Shown piece by piece: positions 23,201-48,112 of a DNA stretch of 64,000 bases (positions within the stretch are counted from its first letter, which is position 1; each line of letters starts with the position of its first letter). Below the pieces are notes generated by a model that had not been told where the DNA came from, made no database searches, and saw only the letters and a list, made by a program, of their open reading frames with translations. This stretch comes from Hirudinaria manillensis. Taxonomy: Eukaryota; Annelida; Clitellata; Hirudinida; Hirudinidae. Position numbers and translations under genes: made by a program. The stretch covers positions 5,538,501-5,602,500 of the forward strand of contig CM067528.1 of assembly GCA_034509925.1 (NCBI GenBank). Direction: 5' to 3'.

Positions 23201-26200
23201 CTTTAACAATCGTTTCCTGGCAGAAGAAACATAGAATTCAAGCTGAGGAAAGTTTTGATGCTTTAGAGCTTTCATGCTCCCATAAATAATTTCATGATAT
23301 CCAGTCTTCTCATCCAAGTCCCCTACTCTGTCGAGATTCCAATTGCTCATTTCCCAAGCAGCTTGGTATCGCATTTCTTTTACATCCTCTGGAACTTGGA
23401 ACTCTTGGTACTTTGAGAAACTGCAATCCAACAAATAGTGACAGCTAAGCTTTTGGAGAGACTTCATCATTGATATACTGGCAGGACACGGTGCACTCTG
23501 AGGACAATATGCTGATGCATTGTGTGACAAAAGCACATCAGACAAGATGAGAGATTTGCCCCACTCATTATTTCTTTCTAACATTTTCATTCTGTTTTGA
23601 GGCTCCAACAGCACATGTTTTCCACATCCGTGAATGGAGTCATTGTCCCCAATTTTGTTGTAAGCCTCTATCCATATACTTTGAATCTCTTTGAGGTCAG
23701 TATTGGCAGTTTGAAGGCAATGAATCTCAGCAAACAACAGTGACGAATAGAATTTATTCTTTTTCAAAGATGCCTGAGCCAATAGCAAAAAGTCAATCCT
23801 CAACCAGAAGTTGCTATCCCAAGTTGTGCCTCTATCCTTAGACTTTGACCTTAAATACTGAACTACATTCAGGATGTCTTCAATAGTTTCATCACTCGAA
23901 TCATTTCTTTCGACAAAATCAGAAAGGATAATTTCAAAGTTATTTGAAATGTGGTCGATGAAACTTGGACTGGGATTTAAAAGTATTTTGTGAAATAGAT
24001 ATGGCAACAGAAACCGAGACAACCCAGCTTTCAGCTTACATATGGGCTCCAGCAAAACGAGAAACTCATCATCATTAAATTCCATCGAAGACATCAAACT
24101 CAAAACAAATTCCTGACTAGAAACTTTAAAACCTTTCCATGCTTTATCACTTCTAAGTAAACTCATCAGATCACAAGTGACTGAAACTTGTAATCCATCT
24201 CTCCGACCATGTTGAAAAGGATATAAAATTTTACAGATTCTGCTGCTTTTTCCTTCAGTCTCCTCCAACATCTCGAGGGCATTTCTCCCCCTCTCGCATT
24301 GAAGAAGATGCTTAAGCACAGTGCACGTCATTCTAACCACTTCAGTTTGTTCATCAATCAGGTATTTAGAGAGATAACTTTTGATTATGGTGCAATGCAT
24401 AGAAATCTCATCAGTTAAATACATCAGAGGAAAGTCTTGAGCATTCAAAACCTCTTCTACTTCCATTGCATGATCAAAATTTATGGGACCCAACAATCCT
24501 AAACATGAGGCTACATTCATTAACTCTCCATGTTCACATTCTCCTCTCTCAAACAATATCTGGAACTGAGTTTTCATCAAATTAAATAAAAGTAAAAAAT
24601 CCCTGTGCATTGGCAACTCCAACATTTCACTTTTGATATTGCAAACAAATTGGGGGAGTTCATTCAAATTTGCTCTAATGCTTGAGAGAAGAGCTTCAAT
24701 TCCAAAATTTCTACTCAAAGCAACTGTTCCAACATCAAAAACCTCCTTGAAATAACCACCTGCTGCCATAAACTTTTCAATGACCTCTTTCAAGTTGATG
24801 TTAATTTCACGGCCATCATTAATACCAAGATTTTTAGTAATGATTGGTGGTAGAGGATCCAATCTTTTGAGAACATCAGTTATTTCTCTTCTAGTTTCGC
24901 AATATAGGAGCTTCAGTATTTCAAATCCCATGTTTCTCCAGTTTTCACAACTTCGAGATAGATCAACTGCACAGGAAACAATCAATGGCAGAAAAAACAG
25001 TAATTCTTGAGATGAGACTTGGGATGAAGCACTAATGAGTGATGTGAGCATGTTGCACACAACTCTCACAATTTGATCCACTTCTAAGATCTGTCTCTCT
25101 TTGAAAGCATTACTTGAAATCTTGGTCATTGCCAAGTGGAGGAAATTTGTTGAAAATGTAAACAGATGTTGAATAAGGAATGGAAGTGAATTATTGGCAA
25201 TAAGTTCTAGATTTGGAATCAAAAGAGACACAAATAACTCCAGTGATTGGATGTTCCTCAGTTTTTCAAAAATTGATGTCTGTTCAAGAAATGTGCTCGT
25301 TATCTCCACTACAACAGTTTGCAAGCCATCAGGAACCATGTTCATTAATTGTACAAAACTTGAGGCTTTGCAAAAAGACATGAAATAATTAATCATTGAC
25401 ATTATGTCAGCTTTTTTGAAATTCAAAACATCTGGTTCTGGGTAATTGCTGTCTGCACTCACACCATTTCCGTTGATAAATTTCAATTCATCAATATCAT
25501 AATAGGTTAAAAATATTCCTTGAATTATTTTAATTAAATTCTCCTGCAAAGAAACCTTAAAGTTCTGTAAAAGTGGCAATTTTCTACAACATTCTAAAGC
25601 ATTCTCTACGTTGGATCGAGAACATTTGTGAGATTTGGTTTCAATAGCAGCCAAAGATGGCAGCAAAATTATCAGAATCTCAGGAAGATTCTCATTTATT
25701 AATTCTTGCTTAGTTTTTCCCAGAATCAAACCAACTTCTTCTAGTTCTAAATGATGCTTAGTGTTAGCTGCAAGGTCTGGAATAATTCTTTTGCTGTAGT
25801 ATCTAAGAAATTCAGTGATATCTGCAGAAAGAAAAATTTGAAATGGGAAGTCCTTAATTCTGTAGCCTGCTTCCAACCAAAACTCAATCATATTAGAGAG
25901 TTGTTTTGCAACAAATATTTTCTGATTGTTGCTTCCTTCAACTTTTGCTAAGTATTTAAATATTTTCTGAAACAAAGGCAAAGATATTGATGGGTAACAT
26001 TTTCTGATTTTAAGTAAAAACTGGATCACTTTCTTTTGGCAGGCCAAGCAGCTTTTCCAAATAGCTGCCAAACAATGTAGAAATGAACTAGCAGGAATGC
26101 TTCCATTTTCAAGTGATTCAGAAATTGTTGTTTCTAGTGACTGAAATATTTTCAGTTGTTTTGATTTAGGCATGGAATAGATCTGAATCTCAAAGCCTTT

Positions 26201-29200
26201 GCAACTTCCAAAAAGACTCGGAATTATGTGAACTGCCATGACTCTAAAAAGGAGTTTCTTTTTCTCCATCAACATGCAAACATAACTGCACAACTGATCC
26301 TCTATATCACTATCCTTAAATACATTATTTTTTATAAGGGCAAGAGTACATTTGACAAGAGAGAGACAGGTGTATTCATTATCATTGTCATGCATGATCC
26401 TCCAATAATATGTAAGGATGTTTGAGACACACTGGAGGGCCTCACCATTGACATGTGGAGAGATGGATGATAAGAGATTGAAGACAATTTTGCCAACTTC
26501 CTGATCTTTGCTTCCTTTCTCTGAGATGGATCTGATCAAATCCACAATCTGGTTGATAACATCATCCTCCAATTGAGGAACAGATGTCAGAGCAGAAATG
26601 ATGCCATATTTCATTTGGTTGGAGTGTGCCGAATCACCAAGGGAAGCCAAGGAAATCAGTTCTTTGATCATGTAAGAATGATCACCTGGGTATAGGCTCA
26701 TCCATGAGCAAAGCCACTGAGTCACAATCACATTTGTCTGATCACCCTCCATAAAATGCTGAGACTGATGTAAGCCAATACATGGCATGGTACTGCTGGA
26801 TGATTCCTGTTGGGAGTTGTCAAAAAAGTCGTCCACTTCTCTAAAAGACTGACTGGGCATAGGAGCCATGGACTCAAATATGTCATCATCGCTGAAATTG
26901 TCAATGCCATCCTTGCCTTCAGACACCTTGGTGCTCAGACTTTTAATCAATTTAAGGAAGAAATCTGGATATCCTGAAGGCAGAATGCTTCTCAATAGCT
27001 TTGCACAGCTGACTGATTCTGTCAAGGGATTTGTACATTCTTCAAGCAATCCTGAAAGAGCTTTCACCATGTTTTTTGCTTCAGGTAAATTGGAGTGCAA
27101 AAAATAGTTGGTCATATTTTGGAATAATTCCTGGAATGATACCTTAAGAAAATTTTAACAACTTTTCACTAATTGCATTAATAAATCTTAAAATCAAAGA
27201 GTGTAACTTACTTTTAGTTTTTCAATTATTTGAGAGAATTTGGAATCATTCAATGGACATCTCCATTCTCTATGACTTGCAAACAAAAACTCCAGTGCCA
27301 AGCAGCATATCATTGTTTGCTTTTCTAATTGTTGTAACTAAATAACAAAAACAAAAATAGAAAAATAAACACAACATTTATTTTTAATAAAAATTAAAAA
27401 AAAAACAACTTTTATCTCCACATTACCTCAATATTAGATCTAAGAAAGGAAAAGTGTTGTAGATCTCTGAGAAGTGTATCAAACACATCTTTATACACTG
27501 AAGGTAATAGAGAAATGTCTGTTAAGTCCCAAGACTGATGAACTTCATCTGATCTGAGTTCAACTGTTACATTTTCCAAAAATTCCAACTCAAAGCAATT
27601 TAAAGATGTCATGAGCAGCAAATTCCCAGCGCCTTGTAAACTTTTCTCAGTAAATGCATCATAAAGATGGAGGTGTGGGAAGAAATCCTTAGGAGGGATA
27701 TCTGAGGATCTTTTATTCGAATAATGCAACTTGGGTTTAGCCATGCAGATCATTGACATTGCAGAGGCTGCTAGCTTCAAGTTTGGAAAATTTTCATTTG
27801 TAAGAATACCAAATGAAGCCGTGCTGGAATTTGTACCTGTTGGTAAAAGCCAGTCTCAATTAATGGAGGAGTTCATCAAAAAAAGTTATTATTCAAACCT
27901 TCTCCAAGAATCTCAGACTCTGGTAGCAACCACCTGATTAGCATGAGCCTCAAGCTCTTGTGTCCAAAGGAAGAGTCTGAAACTTGAATGGAGTTTGCAA
28001 GGAATGAAAGAATAAAATTCAATGAAGATGACGATGGCTTGATAAAGTCGTGCCTAAACAACGTCCACAAGTCTTCTGACGGAGCATACGATCCAAACTC
28101 CAAAAGACGAGTCAAGAGCACTAAGCCCTGCTCGGTGGCACCTTTGGAGGTTAATAAACTGCAAAAAAGATTGATTGAAAACATGGCTAAGGAAGTGAAG
28201 GTGAATGCATTTGTAATCTTTGAATTGAAATACCAACCTTTCAATCAACTGTGTCAAATTCTTGACCAAATTCAAATTTTTTAACATATTTGCATGGCTT
28301 TTATGCAGGGTGCTAATAATGATATTAAGACATTTTAATGTGCTTTCAAAAAGGTAGGCTTTCTTGTTCTCATGCAAAAGCAAAATGAAGTCGTCTGCAA
28401 ATGTGATCAAATCTTCAGGTGGAATGTCTGAAGGGTACTTTGATATCAGTGAATGCAGTATTTCTGTCCTAGGTTACAAAAGGATAACACGTCAAGAATT
28501 AACAATTTCTTTGATGGAAAATTCCAGAATGCACATTGTTTTTAGGAATTTATAAATATTATTATATAATATATTATTACTGGTCTAGATTTCTAACAAA
28601 GAGTGCATGGCAGGTAAATTTCGAAGTGATTTCAGCAGCCAAAAATACATCATGAGCCCAACAATGTTTAAAACAAATCTTGTTATGCAATGTTATTAAT
28701 TTATTATTCAGATGCACATTTAAAGAAACAAACCAAAAGTTAGCAATTGAAGGATTTGTTTTAACATTGCTATGAATCCAATCCCAAATTCTTATATTTC
28801 CAGCGACTTTCCTTCTCTTGGACAATGGTGGACAAGTGCCCTCTACAGTGGGGCACGAAACATCGCCCTCCAAAAAGAATTCACCACCCAAGCCTTCCAG
28901 CTAAACAAGAAGACAATAAATGTCAATTAATCAGTAAGACTTGAAAAACTAATGAAAACATGTTAAAATCTCACAGTATGGATGAGTTCTGAGACAAGAT
29001 CAACAAAGACAAAATTCAATTCTTCAGAGGCCTCTGAATTGCTGCAAGAATTAGTTATGAAAGCCACAATTTTATAAAAAACAAAACTTCACATAACATA
29101 AGGTCTAAGGATGATTGGTGGAACTAAAATATAAATCAAAAAAGAAATAGGTCTGACAAGTGGAATCTGAATTTTTACAGTCAAAATGTAAAATTAAAGA

Positions 29201-30829
29201 CTCTTAAAATCACCAATGTTTGGGTGGCAAATTCATATTTAATTACTTCAATGAAACCAAAGAGAGGATTACTTGGAGGAAAATCTTCCTCTGCTTGTGG
29301 TCTCATTGATGTTGTCAACCAGAACATGCAACAGTTCTTTCAGCATGTTCTAAAAATAAACAATTATCAAATAATCGACTTAATTAATCGAATTAATACT
29401 TAAAATTATCTTCTTCCACACTCACCTTCCATTCCTCTGAATCCGTAGCATAAAAAGCTCCATCTTCCTTTGTAATTACTCCGCAAGGGTGATGAAGAAG
29501 GATTTGAATTCGGTAAAACATAGATAATTGGATCTAAGAAAATATGCTGATCATTGGTAGGCAAGACATTCAACTTCCACCCATTAGAATTAATTAACTT
29601 CTGAACAAATTGAGAATAAGATCTACCAATTTTACTCACTTTTAGCTTTTCATGGGGTCTTCTCTTCCAAATGTTGAGCAAAGAAAGAAACACGTCCTCT
29701 CCTTGTTGGCAGAAAAAACTCCTCAAATCTGGAAACCAGGAAGTCTTTATGAGATTGCAAATCCTCAGTAGATATTCACACAACTCCAGGGAGCTCCCAG
29801 AAATTCTGTTCCATTAAAATCACTTAAAAACTCGAGCCATCAAAATGCATAATCAAAAATATTCATCTTAAAACCAACACTGAGTTTCTTAGCAGTTTGA
29901 AGAATACATTGCTTTGACTTGCAAAATCTTCTGGAAGACCCGTCTTTGAATTAATCAAGTGCTCTATGCACGTGCAGAGATATCTGCCGATGCTCAACTG
30001 ATCGAAAGAGATCCCCAATTTTTGCTCAGTCATTAAGTCCTTTAGCCTTCCGAGGAGTTCTGAATATTAATGCAGGCTATAATTATGATGTCACAAGGAA
30101 CAAATTAATAAATCAAGCAGAGAATTAATTGTCCAGCAACCTATAACCAACTTGTGGTCCAAGTTCAACCAAGCTTCCTTTATGCCAAGAAAGTATTTAA
30201 AGATGCAGCTCAAAAAGTCTTGGGCATATAATTCCCTGGTATCATCAACACTAAGAAACTTGTTTAAAAGTTTGATGACACTTGAGGGTTTTAGTCGTAT
30301 TTGTCCATCTGTTTTGGAGCATTTAAAATGTTTTAAAAGAAATTACAGGTCAATTAAATAAGTTATTGCTTGCCAGATGAAGAATTCTTCACAACTGTTT
30401 TTATCAGCAAAAGATTGTCATAGGCCTTTTTATTTGATTTTCCTGATTTGGATTTAGAAGCAGCCAAATGGTCTTTCTCAAAAATATGCACAGAAGACTA
30501 AAGAAGTTGGAAAATCTGTTATTACTATGTCTATCCATTTTATGTGGTTTAATGAAATGAAGACCACCTTAAATATAACATCCCAGCAGTACTTCCCTCC
30601 TTCTCCATTGTGCAGCTTAAGGCAAACTGCCTTTTTATCCAGCATAACTTTGATTTGTTCTGACCATTTCTTCAAAAAGACAAAATAGTTTTTATGGTAT
30701 ATTCCTTTTACTACAATATCGAAGACAGGTCTAACTAATAAATGGCAATCCAAATACCTTTCGATCAGAAGCTTTATCCGTGTCTGCGTTTGCGCAGGCC
30801 CTAACCAATTCCTTTAACTCATGCGACAT
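20203..30829 (-). CDS. ATM: ATM serine/threonine kinase, 18 exons
   Basis: ATM is the PI3K-related kinase that signals DNA double-strand breaks with MRN. In transcript order the exons are 30758-30829, 30568-30669, 30374-30497, 30141-30308, 29879-30059, 29640-29805, 29426-29533, 29273-29349, 28975-29041, 28734-28900, 28238-28468, 27899-28158, 27427-27836, 27212-27338, 21079-27130, 20760-20961, 20493-20686 and 20203-20381. They encode about 2,961 residues (human 3,056). The start is [16 protein letters not shown]. The FAT domain contains YQLAARM and [18 protein letters not shown]. The kinase domain has [27 protein letters not shown], catalytic [11 protein letters not shown], and [10 protein letters not shown] at the DFG site. 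FATC ends [12 protein letters not shown]. Exon 14 carries one base too many for the frame (near 27300). Two introns appear to use GC donors. About two thirds of the protein lies in one 6,052-nt exon. Confidence 0.95.
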
Positions 30830-32575
30830 GGTAGAAAAATGCAAACAGTACAAATAATCGGGAAAGCCCGGGACATTAAAAGTAGATTCAAAGCTAATTG
30901 CTTGTTTTAGTTTTACAACAAACCTTAAAGTAATTTTTCTATATTCTAAATAAATAAAAATATATTTATTTGTTGAGACGCATTTGAGCAAGTGTTTTTT
31001 TTTAAATTATATGTTGAACACATGGGTGAAGTTATTTATATTATTTTTTCGGAATGTTTCACGGACAAACAAAAAACTTTGTATACAAATATATATTTAT
31101 GATTAGTAATTAGTAAATAATTGTCCACATGCCGAAGGGAGAACTCCGGATTATAGTACTATATTATTTAATTAATATTATATGGCCCACTGTTGGATTT
31201 GTCAATAAATTATTTAAATACGAAAATAACCTTTCCTGTTAACATTCAAAATACCTTTTAGGGATAACATTTACTTTCAAATGAGCATCTTTCAATCTCT
31301 GAAGAGTACTCTTGATAGTCGTCGTCTTTGGGGGCAGTTTATCTCCACCGAGCACAAACTTTCAGAAACTTCTACGCAACGAGGTTTGCCTTTAATATCA
31401 CATGTTCAAATGTTCCACTAAGATTTTAAATCATTCACAGACTTTTTATTCCGACAAATTTCATTTAGTCTTTCTAAATTCAGCTGTCCCATGTGAATTT
31501 ACTTTTGGATATAAGACAAAGACTTAGTATTAATTTTACAACTTGTAATCATTAATTAATGATTAAAATTAATATTAAACAACTATTGGTAATTATTATA
31601 AAATTAAATAAAAATACAACAATCATTACTTGTTTCAATCTGAAAAATCTCACAATAAATGGCAACATTAAAATATACAGACTGTAAAATATAATAAAAG
31701 TGTATATAAAATATGTTCAACTCTTTCAACTCGTTCAGAAATTACGTACCAGAAGTTGTTAATCGTCGAGAGATTGGATCGGAAAACAATAAAAAAAAGA
31801 GATTATCAAACCATCAGATTATCCACAAGACACAGTCTGTTGGTCTACTTCTGTCAAAAACAAATCAATTCCACGAACTACAAACATCACCGTCTGAATC
31901 AACAGAAAAACAAAATATAGCAGAATATATAAAATCTGCTTTGATTTTTTTTTTTAAATTAATCGTTTCTACAATTACTGTCGAAAGGACAGATGGGGTC
32001 TCCGTCATCCTAAGCAGCTTCCATTCGTATTGTGCGAAGTCATCACTTGCACTGAACGAGCAGACTATTTTTTCTTCTTTCCGCTTCTTTTCACCTTGTC
32101 TCCATGGAAAGGAATTTATTTTTTCCCCTCGAGAGGATAACGTTTTGGTTGAATGAAGTAGTTTCAGTTGATCAGTAGTCGGAGGCGTCTGAAGGGGCAG
32201 CCGAGCGCTAGCCGGTGGCTGGGGTGAGCCAAGAGGAGCTCAGAATATCATCGATGGATTTGTTGGATTGTATCATTGAATCCATTCATGGAAATTGAAA
32301 TGCACGTTGTTTTATGCAACGCAACACAAACGACGATTACAGTCGTGAAAGCGGTCTACTAATTATACAATTTAGTTGAACGCTTCCTCACAAACTCTTC
32401 TTTAAGATTGTCCAGCATGTCTTTCGTCAAAAGTGCTTAGATTTTTGGAAACTTTTATGCCACTGGAAAGAACTCTGCACTGTACTTTATAGTGAACTTT
32501 ACGATTGCTGGATGCTGGAAGATCCTGACGACCGGCATTTTGCTCTGAGCGCCAAATATCCTCGCCGATCCACTG
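30830..32575. other. Intergenic region between ATM and receptor gene
   Basis: Its left end is the ATM promoter and its right end the 3' UTR of the receptor. A plus-strand frame of 147 codons (31713-32156) starts at ATG in AT-rich sequence. It has a short hydrophobic stretch in the middle and no recognisable domain, and I cannot call it a gene. Confidence 0.35.
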
Positions 32576-43149
<10,574 letters not shown>

Positions 43150-44045
43150 GATGACGACGATGACGACGATGACGACGACGACGATGGTATCGATGGCGAT
43201 GCTACATTGATATGCAAGAGGAGTTCTTCTGGTCTTAAATAAAACATGTTTAATTATTCGAGCGAAAATAATTTCTAAAGAAACTATTTAATCATGATGA
43301 TGATGATGTCATTATCGTGTCATCATTGATGATGATGATGATGCAACATTTTAGTCAAAACATTTTGATCATAATTGTGAGAATAAATTGATTTAAAAAA
43401 TAATTAATTATATTTCCAATAAAATTTCATGCTTAAAAACCTTCCAATGAGAAATCCTTGTCGATTTCTTTTGCAATTCATCAAAGTTTTCGATGAACGA
43501 AAGATAATCTGCTGAATAAATAAAAGAAAATTGAAAGGAAATTTAATGATTTTAAAACCAACCTGCCTCATGATTTTATCAATTTATCAATTAATTATCA
43601 AATTGTAATAAATTTATGATTATATTTGAGTTGAATAATTTAATTATTTCTTTTTAAGTTGGATTGCATTGGTGATTATTAATGTTGTTATTGTTGCTAT
43701 TAATGTTGTTGTTACTATTAATGTTGTTGTTATTGTTGTTATTATTGTTGTTTGTCATTTTAATATTTTCAAATCGAAAGCAGTTTGAGATCATTGAAGG
43801 CTTACAAGGATTATTATCACTATTTAAAAAATTCTTTCCATTTAAATATAATCTTTTAATGGGATTATTAAGATTAAAATTAAGATGGTTTTAAAGAAAT
43901 ATTTATTTAAAAATAAATAGTTTAAAATATTTTATTGGTCACAAGATAAAATAATTCTGAAATTATTTTAAATTAACTCTTGATAAGCGAGATGCTTTGT
44001 GCTCAAAGTCTCTCTTGAAACTGTCAAAGGTTTCTTTAATCATGA

Positions 44046-44151
<106 letters not shown>

Positions 44152-45449
44152 AACAATAATAATCAGTCAATCATCTTTCAGACATTTTCTTCAAGTGCAA
44201 AATAAAAAAACTATTGCATGGAATTGATCATTTTAAACTCGTATTAAAAAGCCTTCGAAATAACTGCAAGCAATTTAAATTATTTGTTTTTTAATTTGTT
44301 GAAATATTGAATAAATGAGGAAATTAAGTGTTTGCAATCGCACGTCACAATCCAATGACGTCATTGTCAAATTGACAAATCGTCGTGGCTTCTCAATTAT
44401 TTATTTTTAATTATTTTTAAATTCAGATATTTTTTATTATCTGTTAAAATAAAAAATAATTTTTTTATTATCTGTTAAAATAAAAAATAATAAAGAGCCA
44501 GACTCTTACGCTCGAGGTATAATTTTAAAATAATTTGTTGATAAATACCAGGTATTAATATAATATAATTATTTGTATATTGATATTAATATAAATAATT
44601 CCTTAAATTTAATGTTATAATTTTATTTTTATTTATAAAATCGAATCCTTTGAATGTTCCATTAGGAGGCAAACGATGTTAGATTTTCATTTGCGGTTGA
44701 TTTTCCGAGATTAAAACAATAAATAATAAATATTTCTTTTAACTTTTGAAAAAGTTTGAATTTTGGTCACAAAAGATTGCATTTAAAAGTTATTAAATAC
44801 TGCATTTATTTAAAATTCCTGCTAATATATATTATAAATTATAAAATAATCAAATACGTTTAAGTCCATTTGTAGTTTTAAATTAATATCTATTTTTAAA
44901 AAATTATTTAAATTTAAATAAATAAATTAATAATTGAAATAAAATAAAATTAGTTTCATTAAAACTAAATATTTATCTTTAAATAAATTATTTAAAGCAT
45001 AAATTTCTTACGAACCACGAATGAATCAAATGAAATATTTTCTGATTGCATTTCTCTTAACTTAATTAATTAAATTAATTTATTTTTATTAAAAACTGTT
45101 TTATTAAAAATATTTTCTAAGAGACTTTCGTTTGGAAATGTTCCTAATTAATTATTTTATTCCATTTCATTTGATTTTCCTTTATTTTTCAGAAAATGTA
45201 AAAGAAAAACGGTTTCAGAACGTTACGGATTGTATTTAAAATAATTTCTTTAAAATTTATATTTAAATTAAAATATTAATTATATTAAAATTATAAATTG
45301 ATATTTATATCTCAATTTGTTATTAAAATTGAAGAAATCAGAACAAAGAAAGCAAAAGAATTTCAATTCAACGTTGCAGGAAATTTTACAACTTTCACTT
45401 CTTCAATAGATTGAAGTTGATTCACGATTGTGGAATTCTGTGTGTTTAT

Positions 45450-45610
<161 letters not shown>

Positions 45611-47483
45611 ATATATAAATGTATAAACGTGTTTGTCAACCGCACAACCAGCGCAATCACCAACCACCAGCAATCGCTTCAAATGCTTGTTTAATGACGT
45701 CACTCAGTCTATCTGTCTGTCTGTCATTCAGAATGTTTGCATTTGCTTGATATCCTTTGTTCTCACCAACCACTTTTCCTTTGTTAATCTGTTAACAATT
45801 TCAGTGGTTTTTGTTTTAAAAGCAATAATTCAAATATACAAATATACGTAATTCTGTTTGTCTTAAAAACAAATATTCAAACATACAAATATGTAATTGT
45901 ATGAAACTTAAGGTCTGAAATGAAGTGCACAAGTCTTATTAATAGCAGAAGGTAAGCATTTTGAGGGAACGAAATATGTCTTTAATTTTTTAAGAAATTT
46001 TAAATGAATTTTTTTTACAACATTTTATTGATTGTTTGATACTAAGTACGCATTGTTTGATACTAATTACGCAATTGAAGTCTTTCTATTATACCGTAAT
46101 TTTGAGAGAATCAAATTTTAAAGTTCGGCATTTCTCAGTAAAATATACTTTGCGATTCTGAATGTCCAACAATTCTTTCGCATGCCTTCCACGTCTGCTC
46201 TGTGACCGCCATTTAATCATGTACATAACAAATCCTGTTACCTCCATTTCACGCCGTGTTGGTTTCGCAGCAACGTCTCTGTTAGAAGAACCCTAAATCA
46301 CTCTAAGGTCAATCTAAGGTCAACTGAAACCACACAATGTTATGTTCATCGCATTTTAATATTTCTAGGGGACAATGTGGCCATATTTTCATGAGTGTTC
46401 TTAAGTTGTACTTTTGCGTTTGTTAAACTTCCGCAAAAGAATTGAATCTTAGACTCTTCTTGAGAAAAATCATTAAAAACATTGCAACCCAGTTGCATTA
46501 CAATAGACTTCCAAACAAACGATCAATCAGGGATTAACCGAGCAAAAGAAAAAATTTAAAAATACTTCCAATCTTTGCAAAACAACATGAAAAATTCTTC
46601 AAGGATTTCCGAAAATTTCCAAAAAAAAAACGTTGTGTCAGTAAATTCGTGGTTTTTAAAAGTAACCATAGAAGTTATGCCGAGATTTTTCAATGTTTAA
46701 ATCCCAAATGAGAAAATATTTTGGAATAAAATCTGAATTGTCTTCAGATGCTTATTCTTAAAAGCAACACAAATGTCTGAAAAGTGTACATTTAGAGTCT
46801 TCTGAACTATTAAGTAATTTCTAATTATATTTTATAATTTATAATAAAAATAATTTGCACTTATAATTTCATTAGGACATCACCATATCACCACATCATC
46901 AAACTATCCCATAAGACCGTCCCATAAGTCTCCTTAAGTATTTTACTTGATTTTTAGAATTTTATGAAAAACTCTAAGTTACAGAGAAGCTACTTTTTAA
47001 AACCAGCAGACTAAAACCTTTTTGGTAAACACGTGTTTTGGCCTTTTTTAAAAATAAGGTTATCGAAGCGATAATACGAAGACAAATTATAAGGAAAAAG
47101 TATGGATGGCATTTAACGCATTTAATATCGTTATTCGATAAAAAAAATGATTTGCAACCAAATTTATGTCGGCAAATGTGAGCAATAAACATCTGAGAGA
47201 ATTTTTATGGTAAAAGCCTCTCATCTTAAGATTCCTTAATCTCCATTGGAGGAGGAAGATTACTTTGCTGGGCTTTGCATGTTATTGTCTTGTCAAGAAT
47301 TTGCGAACATTTTGCAGAATAAAGACAGAATTTAAGAATAAATGCACTCTTTTGCATTTTAGTTTCATGTGTTTTTGACGAGAGGTTAACATTCCAATGA
47401 AATATGTCGTTAAAATAATCGATAATATGAAATAAAACATATTTATCCGATAAAATGATACTTTTTTTTTACATAAATTCAGT

Positions 47484-47486
<3 letters not shown>

Positions 47487-47557
<71 letters not shown>
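47487..47557. repeat. (TAA)n microsatellite
   Basis: There are about 23 TAA units. Confidence 0.95.
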
Positions 47558-47558
<1 letters not shown>

Positions 47559-48057
47559 CACAATAGTGACAGCAATTGATATCTTGGTAGGCAGTGTTGT
47601 ATCATACATGATATCACAGCAAGGGATACACGGATACACATCATTTTAAGATTGCAATTCACTCGACACTCCTGTGCTTTCTTGGAAAAAGATTCGTGAA
47701 TTTTTAGCAGGCAGCCCAATTATGTTTCTATTCGTTCAAATGTAATTTGTCATAAATAATTATTTTAATGATAATCATCAAAAATGAAATATAAATTTAA
47801 TCTGAATAACAAAAATATGAAATATAATTTCTTGAGAAAAACTTGACAATGAGCCACAAAAAGCTAAAATTAATTTTAAGAGCGTCATGTTTTCCTCAAA
47901 ATGCAGCCAATTACAGAGCCGGTCTTATTAGGACCCAATCCCATCAGCCAATCACGTCCCACGACGTACTTGTTGATGACGCCATTGACGATAAAAGTGA
48001 CCTTAAAAACCAAAGGTCGATTCATCTAAATCATCCGCGGCCTTAGGTGGATGAATT

Positions 48058-48112
48058 CTTTCCATCCATCCGTCCGTCCATCCGCCCGTCCGTCCGTCCA
48101 TCCGTCCATCTA
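48058..48112. repeat. (CCAT/CCGT)n tract
   Basis: A short tetranucleotide tract with units tcca, tccg and cccg, ending in a TCTAGACGG segment. Confidence 0.85.

Noticed and set aside
48058-48112. Regularly spaced short repeats suggesting a CRISPR-like array
   Set aside because: It is a simple CCAT/CCGT tetranucleotide tract in a eukaryotic genome, with no spacers.
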